From Bacteroidota bacterium (GTDB lineage Bacteria > Bacteroidota > Bacteroidia > Flavobacteriales > Weeksellaceae): a DNA stretch of 14,874 nucleotides. Made by a program: the position numbers and the translations under genes. Positions 6,981 to 13,043 of this stretch are shown in pieces. The first letter of the stretch is position 1; the number at the start of each line of letters is the position of its first letter. The stretch spans positions 1-14,874 of the forward strand of contig JAEWHB010000145.1 in NCBI GenBank assembly GCA_023388015.1, in the 5' to 3' direction. The notes under the pieces are model-generated. The model was not told the origin of the DNA. It saw nothing but the letters and a program-made list of their open reading frames with translations, and did not search any database.

Positions 6981-8672
6981 TTACTTAATAATAACTTTTT
7001 TAGAAACTCGGTTGTTACCCTCTGTAATTTTAACTACAAAAGTACCTTTTCCTTTCCCTGTCAGGTTGATAGTATTATCTCCGGCATTTGCATTTCCGGC
7101 ATAAACACTTCTTCCTGTGACATCAAAGATTTCAATTTTAGCAGCTTTCGTTAAAGCTATGTTGATGATTCCGTTTGAAGGATTTGGATAGATTTGTGCA
7201 TTTGCAAGATTGACATCATCTACACCCATTGTACCATCTGTTGAGAAATTAGACAATCCTAAAGATGAATAAGAGTTTCCTGGTATACTCACAACATTTG
7301 TATTATTGTGGTCTTTTATGGTAACTCTTGCTCCTCCGTCTCCATAAGAATCTTTTAATCTAAATGTATAGCAATCGGCAGGCAATGTCAGATCAATAAA
7401 ATAAGTTTGGTTGTTACCATATCCACTTCCCATCTGCACTACTGAACCAGCAGAGTCCAAAATATCCCAAGATGTTTCACTTCCGTAACTATCCGTTCTT
7501 AGCTCCATACTAAGAGTACTTGAACCTTGACGAGCTTCGGTAAACGTTACAGTTTGCGAGTTATTTGCATTGGACTCATCGGAAGGAATTGAAACAGTCA
7601 AGTCATTGGTTTCACCACTGTATGGAATTGCTGGAAGCTCAAGGGTTTCTTTCTCAAAAACATTTAACTCACCAGTCCAATTATAGGTTTGTGCGGTACC
7701 TCCGTTGATAGAATAGGTAATTTCCAAAGAAGTCAAAGTATCATTACCATTATTTTTGATTTCAATTATTGGTTTAACTTCACCTGCACATTGTGGTGAT
7801 ATGGGCTCAATTTTTTCAATTGATGCATCATTGTCATATTGTACATTTACATAAGTTGGAATCACTCCATTTCCACTGATAATTTCCTGATTACCTTCAG
7901 AAACAAAAACAACTAACTCAAAGTCTCCCATTACGGCATCAATATCATTGTAGCTTTCAGGGATTGTATAAGTATAAGTTTTTGGGATAAAACTACCGGT
8001 TGTGGTAGGTGAAATTTCATCACCCCACTGATCTGTCACTAAATGAACTAAGCGGTGTGTATGTACATAATTATTTCCCATTCCACCACTTGCTTGTGGT
8101 CCTAATGTGTTGTTTTGAAGCAAGGCAACATTTAATTTGTTGGTACTTACGGGGCTGGTACCTGTATAGTATACCTCAACGTTTACAGTCATCACTCTTG
8201 TTGACGCGTCAATCGTTGCCTGCACTGCGGCGTTTACATATGAACTTTGAGCCACGATTTGGTTAGCAGCGGCAGCCCATTGCCCTCTTCCCATCGCAGT
8301 TGTTCCTGAATTTGACATTTCATATCCAGGGAAAACATGACGATTTACAGTTGCAGATGGATAACCAAATCCGGTACCACTGTAAGACTGATTCACAATT
8401 GCATTTCCAAAGGGAGTGCGGAAATCAGGTTGAGAACCTGAAGGAGTTGCAAATCCACCTTGATGAATGTTAATTACAAATGCGTTTCCAGGATGATTAT
8501 CCATAATCTGCCTTGCAATTTCATGGCCGGACGGACAATAAGGGCAGTTTATCCCAGTAAATTCCTCCAGAATAATTTTTTTGTTTTCTGGTTGTGTGTT
8601 CACAAAAGTTTGTCCAAATGCCACCATAGGGAACAAAGCGGACAATGCTAATTGGGTAAAATTTAGTTTCAT
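6981..8672 (-). CDS. Omp28-like thioredoxin-fold T9SS type A cargo protein (CPYC)
   Basis: This is a 563-residue, multi-domain secreted protein. A signal peptide (cleavage before Gln21) is followed by an Omp28-type thioredoxin-like domain carrying LEEFTGINCPYC, with C43 and C46 as the redox pair. It aligns with the lipoprotein at 11001-12131 through EEFTG/EDYTG, the CxxC, and later HRLVHLVTDQWGDEI versus HVLLRTYTDLYGDTI. Next come a beta-sandwich that looks like an adhesion or CARDB-like domain and a second one with DSYGSETSWDI and DSYGDGG, a pattern common in Bacteroidota surface proteins. The C-terminal 70 or so residues are a type A sorting domain (YPNPSNG, IEIFDVTGRSV, KKVIIK end). Expected location is the cell surface. 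It probably makes or breaks disulfides or binds a surface partner; the substrate is unknown. Confidence 0.87.
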   Translation of the reverse strand: MKLNFTQLALSALFPMVAFGQTFVNTQPENKKIILEEFTGINCPYCPSGHEIARQIMDNHPGNAFVINIHQGGFATPSGSQPDFRTPFGNAIVNQSYSGTGFGYPSATVNRHVFPGYEMSNSGTTAMGRGQWAAAANQIVAQSSYVNAAVQATIDASTRVMTVNVEVYYTGTSPVSTNKLNVALLQNNTLGPQASGGMGNNYVHTHRLVHLVTDQWGDEISPTTTGSFIPKTYTYTIPESYNDIDAVMGDFELVVFVSEGNQEIISGNGVIPTYVNVQYDNDASIEKIEPISPQCAGEVKPIIEIKNNGNDTLTSLEITYSINGGTAQTYNWTGELNVFEKETLELPAIPYSGETNDLTVSIPSDESNANNSQTVTFTEARQGSSTLSMELRTDSYGSETSWDILDSAGSVVQMGSGYGNNQTYFIDLTLPADCYTFRLKDSYGDGGARVTIKDHNNTNVVSIPGNSYSSLGLSNFSTDGTMGVDDVNLANAQIYPNPSNGIINIALTKAAKIEIFDVTGRSVYAGNANAGDNTINLTGKGKGTFVVKITEGNNRVSKKVIIK

Positions 8673-8682
8673 AAATATAAAA

Positions 8683-8693
8683 TGTGTGTTAAT
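8683..8693 (-). promoter_or_regulatory. TTAACACACA leader motif, Omp28-like cargo gene
   Basis: On the coding strand this reads ATTAACACACA, ending 10 bases before the ATG. The same motif precedes three neighbouring genes. It lies downstream of the predicted -7 box, so it would be part of the mRNA leader. Confidence 0.5.
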
Positions 8694-8712
8694 AATAATA
8701 AAAAAGCCTAAA

Positions 8713-8720
8713 CAAATGTA
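8713..8720 (-). promoter_or_regulatory. Promoter of the Omp28-like cargo gene, -7 element
   Basis: On the minus strand this reads TACATTTG, an exact TAnnTTTG match, starting directly after the DUF6029 gene's stop codon. TTTC 19 bases upstream is a partial -33 match. The leader would be about 33 bases long. This suggests the cargo gene has its own promoter in addition to any read-through. Confidence 0.5.
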
Positions 8721-10388
8721 TTAAAAAGTTTTAACTAATGAAAGTGTAAGACCGTTATTTTCAGGCACATATCTACATACTCCTCCCACGCAAATCAATC
8801 CTCCTCTTTGTCTCCCATAGTTTACTGCAATTCTGGTAGTTTCCTTTACATAACTTCCACCTATCATATAATAATGGAATCTTCTGTCCTTATCATCATT
8901 ACCATAATTATAACTATCTCCAACATAAAAATTCCATTTTTGATTGAGATTGTACTCTACCAACGCCGCAGCCCAATTTTTACGTTCACGTTTTGTTTGT
9001 AAATGTTGTAATTCAAAGCGAATGGAATTGCTGGTATTGAATTTATACAAAAAATCCCCTACTACCACATTGGCTATGAGATGACCTGCGTTGTTTCCTT
9101 CAATTATACCTCTATCGTAATATTGGTGCATATAGGTAATGATGGATGAAAATTTATCAGTCCATTTTTTGTTAATTTCAAAATTGACATCGTGAAAAAA
9201 CTTTCGTCCGAAATCAAAGAAATTGGTTTCATATGTCAAATCATCATTAAAAGTGGCATTCAATCCGTTCCAATAAGATGCATTCACCCCGATTTTGGTG
9301 CCATATTTACCTCCCAGAAGAGTTCCTTTTGGCAAGTTATAGAATATATCAACCTGTCCGCCTATCTCACCAGCTTCCTGCTTTTCTGTGTTAATATGAG
9401 GCTGTGCCTGATAAACGTAAATATTGGTCAATAAATAATCATGTTGACGAGTCAAAGCAGGTAAATAATTTACTATTCCTTCATTATACAAGTTTATGGC
9501 AGGCTCACTCAAGTCTCTTTGGCCATATAATCCCATATTTTCCAACCTTCTGAAAGTCGTGTTAATTCCAAAGCCTTTTGTAGAATATCCTAAATTCATC
9601 AAAAATGCATTTCCATCAAAAAAATTTGAACTCGGCTGACCACCTGTTACCAAAGTTGTTTTGTCTTTGTAAACATACTCTGCATTGGCGTAAATTCCTG
9701 AATTTCCTGAATATCCTAAACGTGCTGAATAATTACTTGCAATTTGAGGAAAGTTCTCGATAGGGCCTGTATAACCTTCATATTGTCCCACATAACTGAA
9801 TCCGGCTGTAACAGAATTTTTGAAATTTTCTTTGTCAAATAATCTGACCAAATTTGTTTCCAAATCTATTCCGCCAACGGTTCCGGATGTAGTTTCAAAT
9901 CCCAAACGCATATTCCCGATTACCCCTTTAATCGTAGTGAAATCATTTGGTGTATAGGCAACCCTCAAACCACGCATGGAATTATTAATCCCAATTTGAC
10001 GGTCTTCCCAGCTTCTGAAAATTAAACCATTTCCAAATTGATCATAGAAATTCCCGGCGGTGATATCTAGTTGTTCACCTTTATAGTTGACGTAATAGGT
10101 TCCAATTTTATTATCGTTCAATCGCTCTGAATAACCCAATAATGCATTTGGTAAAAATGCTTCATATTGCAATCCTGCAGAAAATTTGCCATGCGTATAA
10201 TCTAGTCGGATGAAGTTATTGGACCGAAAAGCGTCATTGGGTTGCTCAAAACCCAGTTCTTCATCTTCTTGATACCATTGTGAAGTGGATTCGATTCCTC
10301 CTGAAAATGTTCCTCCGGCTATATCAATCTGAGCATATACTCCTCCAGAAAACAGAGTAGCCGCTAGTAATACATAAATTTGTCTCAT
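8721..10388 (-). CDS. DUF6029-type outer-membrane beta-barrel protein
   Basis: This 555-residue protein has a signal peptide (cleavage before Gln20) followed by long stretches of alternating hydrophobic and polar residues rich in Tyr, Gly and Asn. It ends in Phe (LSLVKTF), as integral outer-membrane barrels do. I recognise it as resembling the Bacteroidota family DUF6029, whose function is not known to me. No plug or TonB box was seen. Near the end is CVGGVCR, with C533 and C538 as its two cysteines, placed in the last hairpin of the predicted barrel; this pair could be a disulfide. It follows the TlpA-like gene by 63 bases with no terminator between, so the two probably share a transcript, and it may be a client or scaffold for the redox proteins beside it. 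Confidence 0.75.
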   Translation of the reverse strand: MRQIYVLLAATLFSGGVYAQIDIAGGTFSGGIESTSQWYQEDEELGFEQPNDAFRSNNFIRLDYTHGKFSAGLQYEAFLPNALLGYSERLNDNKIGTYYVNYKGEQLDITAGNFYDQFGNGLIFRSWEDRQIGINNSMRGLRVAYTPNDFTTIKGVIGNMRLGFETTSGTVGGIDLETNLVRLFDKENFKNSVTAGFSYVGQYEGYTGPIENFPQIASNYSARLGYSGNSGIYANAEYVYKDKTTLVTGGQPSSNFFDGNAFLMNLGYSTKGFGINTTFRRLENMGLYGQRDLSEPAINLYNEGIVNYLPALTRQHDYLLTNIYVYQAQPHINTEKQEAGEIGGQVDIFYNLPKGTLLGGKYGTKIGVNASYWNGLNATFNDDLTYETNFFDFGRKFFHDVNFEINKKWTDKFSSIITYMHQYYDRGIIEGNNAGHLIANVVVGDFLYKFNTSNSIRFELQHLQTKRERKNWAAALVEYNLNQKWNFYVGDSYNYGNDDKDRRFHYYMIGGSYVKETTRIAVNYGRQRGGLICVGGVCRYVPENNGLTLSLVKTF

Positions 10389-10400
10389 TGTGTGTTAATT
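10389..10400 (-). promoter_or_regulatory. TTAACACACA leader motif, DUF6029 gene
   Basis: On the coding strand this reads AATTAACACACA and abuts the ATG directly. No TAnnTTTG box was found in the 63 bases before it, in keeping with co-transcription with the TlpA-like gene. Confidence 0.5.
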
Positions 10401-10451
10401 GATTTATTAATGATTAAATACAATCTAAAATGACAAAATGCATCTTATAGA

Positions 10452-10943
10452 TTAGTTAGAAAATTCTTTGATTTTTTCATAAAGATTGTCCTCTGCTCCC
10501 GGTTGGTAACCTAAATGTTTGTAAACGATATTACCATCTTTTATGATAAGCGTAAAAGGAGGAGTAGAGAAGTTCAACTGTCTTTTCAAATCATTGTTTG
10601 TATCCAACAAAATATCGAAATCCCAACCTTTACCATTTACCATAGGCTGAACCCGCCCAACCGTTTTTGAATCATCAATTGAAACTGCAAAGAAATTAAA
10701 TTCTGTTTCAGCTCTCCAATCATCAATCTTGTCATTGATCGCATTTAATTCTAGCATACAGGGACCACACCAAGTAGCCCAAAAAGCAAGAACTACCGGT
10801 TTCCCCTCTGAAGAAAGAACATTTAAATCAATTTTGTTACCTTTTAAGTCCGGAATTTGCATATCCGGAAAAGAAGCGTCCTGCGAATAACTCATCGAAA
10901 CAAGCATTAAAAATGCCCAAAACGAAAGGAATTTTTTAGTCAT
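10452..10943 (-). CDS. TlpA-like periplasmic thioredoxin (CGPC)
   Basis: This 163-residue protein has a signal peptide (MTKKFLSFWAF..., cleavage before Gln21) and no lipobox, so it should be soluble in the periplasm. The rest is a single thioredoxin-like domain of the TlpA/ResA type: AFWATWCGPC with C59 and C62 as the active pair, and a cis-proline loop at FSTPPF (P128). Such proteins reduce disulfides or keep cysteines reduced, often for cytochrome maturation, but no cytochrome or haem gene is present here. Instead it is the first gene of the minus-strand group and faces an Omp28-like lipoprotein gene. The likely job is redox service to the exported cysteine-containing neighbours; this is inference. 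An electron-donating membrane partner is not visible in the window. Confidence 0.88.
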   Translation of the reverse strand: MTKKFLSFWAFLMLVSMSYSQDASFPDMQIPDLKGNKIDLNVLSSEGKPVVLAFWATWCGPCMLELNAINDKIDDWRAETEFNFFAVSIDDSKTVGRVQPMVNGKGWDFDILLDTNNDLKRQLNFSTPPFTLIIKDGNIVYKHLGYQPGAEDNLYEKIKEFSN

Positions 10944-10955
10944 AATTTTTTTTGT

Positions 10956-10967
10956 TGTGTGTTAATT
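10956..10967 (-). promoter_or_regulatory. TTAACACACA leader motif, TlpA-like gene
   Basis: On the coding strand this reads AATTAACACACA, ending 12 bases before the ATG, with an A-rich run between. TGTGTGTTA at 10956-10964 also forms a perfect 9-bp inverted repeat with TAACACACA at 10991-10999. Confidence 0.5.
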
Positions 10968-10972
10968 AAAGC

Positions 10973-10988
10973 TAAATTAGCAAAAATA
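10973..10988. promoter_or_regulatory. Back-to-back -7 elements of the divergent tlpA-like / lipoprotein genes
   Basis: On the minus strand, 10981-10988 reads TATTTTTG, an exact TAnnTTTG match for the TlpA-like gene. On the plus strand, 10973-10980 reads TAAATTAG, one base off consensus, with TTTG 18 bases upstream (10951-10954) for the lipoprotein gene. The two boxes are adjacent, so the promoters overlap and the two polymerases would compete. Confidence 0.45.
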
Positions 10989-10990
10989 AA

Positions 10991-10999
10991 TAACACACA
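10991..10999 (+). promoter_or_regulatory. TAACACACA leader motif, Omp28-like lipoprotein gene
   Basis: TAACACACA ends two bases before the ATG at 11001. It is the only plus-strand copy of the motif shared by the cluster. Confidence 0.5.
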
Positions 11000-11000
11000 T

Positions 11001-12131
11001 ATGAAAAAATTAATTTATCTAAATCAATTGATCTTTTTTGTTTTCTTATCAGCCACTGTACTTATAAGTTGCGGAACAGAAGAAGATGTAGCAGATGAAA
11101 TCCTGGAATTAACACTGAGCGAATCATCAGTTCAAGTCGATAACCCTATTACTTTTCAAGTTTCTTCAAGTTTTTCCGGTGATGTAACCGCCCAATCAGA
11201 ATTCTTTGTAAACGGAACACAAATCGCAGGAAACACCTATATACCCACTGAAGCAAATGGAAACAATGAAGTATATGCCATCTATAACGGAAAAACGACA
11301 AGTACCAAAATATTTGCATCATTTGAATCTACACCTTCTGCTTTTACCCAGAAAGTTCTTGTAGAAGATTATACCGGTACATGGTGCGGATGGTGTCCCA
11401 GAATGCAAACCATTATCAATTACCTTACAGACTACAGTGACAATATCATTCCCGTAGCCATTCATACACCGGGATCGCCCGTTGACCCTTGGCTATTTGA
11501 ACATGCAGGACAAATGATGAGCGCACCCTATTACGATACAGGAGGAGCCCCGGCAGGCCAAGTCAACAGAATCCATAAATTGAATCAAGACGCTGTTGCA
11601 AATCCTTGTCCCAATAATGCTGACTTTTTTAGAAATCAGATGGATCCATACCTAAATCAGACAGCACCTTTGGGGCTTTCCATTGGTTCCACTGTAAATG
11701 GAAATAATATCACCATGAATGTAAAAGTTGGATTTGCTACCGGAAATATAACCCATCCTAAATTGGTCGTTTACTTGATTGAAGAAGGATTAGTTTATGC
11801 CCAGTACAATTACTTTTCCGGTAATACCACAGTAAACTGTGACCCGAATTATGATTATGCAAACATGGCCCACCCAATTCCCAACCAACCTCAAGATCAC
11901 GTATTATTGCGTACTTACACTGATCTTTATGGTGACACTATTCCACAAAGTCAAGTTTCAGAAGGTTCAATCTGGACATGGGAACAAACTTTCCCTCTAC
12001 CTGCCAATATTACCAATGCCCAAAATTTATCAATTGTGGCATTTGTATTAGGAAACGGTGATTCAATTAGCAATCGTGCCGTTTTGAACGTTCAAAGTGC
12101 ACATATAAATTCATTCCAAGATTTTGACTAA
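11001..12131 (+). CDS. Omp28-like thioredoxin-fold outer-membrane lipoprotein (CGWC)
   Basis: This is a 376-residue lipoprotein. I chose the ATG at 11001 because it begins a standard signal peptide (MKKLIYLNQL...) with lipobox LISC and lipidated C24. A start 14 codons earlier would bury it and overlap the promoter region. Acidic residues soon after the Cys (CGTEED) resemble the surface-export signal of Bacteroidota lipoproteins. Residues about 30-108 look like an Ig-like domain, followed by an Omp28-type thioredoxin-like domain with EDYTGTWCGWC (C129 and C132) and conserved later blocks shared with the CPYC cargo protein. Unlike that paralogue it lacks a T9SS sorting domain and uses a lipid anchor. 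It is divergent from the TlpA-like gene and ends in a strong terminator. The redox role is inferred from the CxxC fold; the partner is unknown. Confidence 0.87.
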   Translation: MKKLIYLNQLIFFVFLSATVLISCGTEEDVADEILELTLSESSVQVDNPITFQVSSSFSGDVTAQSEFFVNGTQIAGNTYIPTEANGNNEVYAIYNGKTTSTKIFASFESTPSAFTQKVLVEDYTGTWCGWCPRMQTIINYLTDYSDNIIPVAIHTPGSPVDPWLFEHAGQMMSAPYYDTGGAPAGQVNRIHKLNQDAVANPCPNNADFFRNQMDPYLNQTAPLGLSIGSTVNGNNITMNVKVGFATGNITHPKLVVYLIEEGLVYAQYNYFSGNTTVNCDPNYDYANMAHPIPNQPQDHVLLRTYTDLYGDTIPQSQVSEGSIWTWEQTFPLPANITNAQNLSIVAFVLGNGDSISNRAVLNVQSAHINSFQDFD

Positions 12132-12153
12132 ACACTAATTAATCAGAAGATAC

Positions 12154-12189
12154 AAGACCGCCTTATAGAAATTATAAGGCGGTCTTTTT
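12154..12189 (+). terminator. Strong intrinsic terminator after the Omp28-like lipoprotein gene
   Basis: A perfect 14-bp stem (12154-12167 with 12173-12186, core GACCGCC/GGCGGTC) around a GAAAT loop is followed by a T-run at 12185-12189. Confidence 0.93.
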
Positions 12190-12218
12190 ATAGAACAATT
12201 TAACATATCATTATCTTT

Positions 12219-12234
12219 TGGCACAGCATTTGTA
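12219..12234 (+). promoter_or_regulatory. Possible sigma-54-type promoter of the outer-membrane protein gene
   Basis: TGGCAC-AGCAT-TTGTA fits the sigma-54 pattern TGGCAC-N5-TTGCA with one mismatch, in the -12 GC (here GT). Spacing between the -24 GG and the -12 G is correct. The leader would be about 60 bases. There is no TAnnTTTG box nearer the start. The assignment rests on pattern alone. Confidence 0.4.
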
Positions 12235-12307
12235 AAATGGCTATCCGAAACCTTAAAAAAGGTAATGAAAATTATTCAAAACCTCTTTTAAAACAAAAAT
12301 TAAACAG

Positions 12308-12907
12308 ATGAAAAAAATGTTTTTTATTGCCGCTTTAGCGGTTTTTGGAATGACAAGTGCTGATGCACAAGTAAGTTTCGGTGTGAAAGCCGGACCACAA
12401 TTGACAAACTTAATTGGAGATGATGCCGAATCCATTGATTCTCAGGTCGGATTTAATGTTGGAGGTTACGCAAATGTTCGATTTTCTGAACAATTGGCAT
12501 TCCAACCTGAGCTTCAATTCTCAACTCAAGGAGGTAAATTTGAAGGTCGAGACTTAGGCGTGGATTACAAAGTTAAGTACAACTTTTCAAACATTAATGT
12601 GCCATTAATGATGAAATGGTACGCTTACGAAGGGTTAAATTTTGAATTTGGACCTCAAGTAGGATTCAATGTAGGAGCAAAAGCAGATTGGGATTACGAC
12701 ACTCCAATTGATGGTGTGGATGGATCTGGTAAAAGAGACATCGAAGATGTCGAAACTGTTGATTTCGGTTTAAATATTGGTGCAGGATATGAATTACCTG
12801 CCGGTCTAAACTTCGGAGTTCGCTATACCCACGGTTTGACAGACGTCATTAAAGATGTGGATACTAAACACTCAGTGATCGCATTAGGAGTAGGATACAC
12901 ATTCTAA
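12308..12907 (+). CDS. Small outer-membrane beta-barrel protein (PorT/OMP_b-brl family)
   Basis: This 199-residue protein has a signal peptide (MKKMFFIAALAVF..., cleavage before Gln21). The mature part begins VSFGVKAGPQLTNL, a typical opening for small 8-stranded barrels of the outer-membrane beta-barrel family seen in Bacteroidota. Alternating strands continue to a terminal Phe (GVGYTF). Acidic and Gly-rich turns, such as DWDYDTPIDGVDGSGKRD around residues 136-153, probably form extracellular loops. Such proteins are often abundant envelope proteins without transport activity. PorT itself belongs to the T9SS machinery, but this sequence is not specific enough to be called porT. It is a single-gene unit with its own putative promoter and terminator. 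Confidence 0.85.
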   Translation: MKKMFFIAALAVFGMTSADAQVSFGVKAGPQLTNLIGDDAESIDSQVGFNVGGYANVRFSEQLAFQPELQFSTQGGKFEGRDLGVDYKVKYNFSNINVPLMMKWYAYEGLNFEFGPQVGFNVGAKADWDYDTPIDGVDGSGKRDIEDVETVDFGLNIGAGYELPAGLNFGVRYTHGLTDVIKDVDTKHSVIALGVGYTF

Positions 12908-12941
12908 TCCACACAAAAACAAAAAAACACAATCCAAATAT

Positions 12942-12966
12942 TGCCCGGTTCTGCCGGGCATTTTTT
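12942..12966 (+). terminator. Intrinsic terminator after the outer-membrane protein gene
   Basis: TGCCCGG (12942-12948) and CCGGGCA (12954-12960) form a 7-bp GC-rich stem with a TTCTG loop, followed by six T residues (12961-12966). Confidence 0.93.
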
Positions 12967-13043
12967 ATGCTTAAATCTTTTCCCACAATCCTGACATGAA
13001 ATAAATCAGTCTATTCTACGTTTTCAAATTAAATAGGGATTTC

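Noticed and set aside
8009..8266. Plus-strand open frame inside the Omp28-like cargo gene
   Set aside because: It is a reverse-strand shadow of a well supported 563-codon gene.
10959..11000. Upstream start for the Omp28-like lipoprotein
   Set aside because: The extension would precede a complete lipoprotein signal peptide and cover the predicted promoter and leader motif.
12253..12435. Minus-strand frame across the start of the outer-membrane protein gene
   Set aside because: It overlaps a real signal peptide and the putative promoter on the other strand, with no domain of its own.
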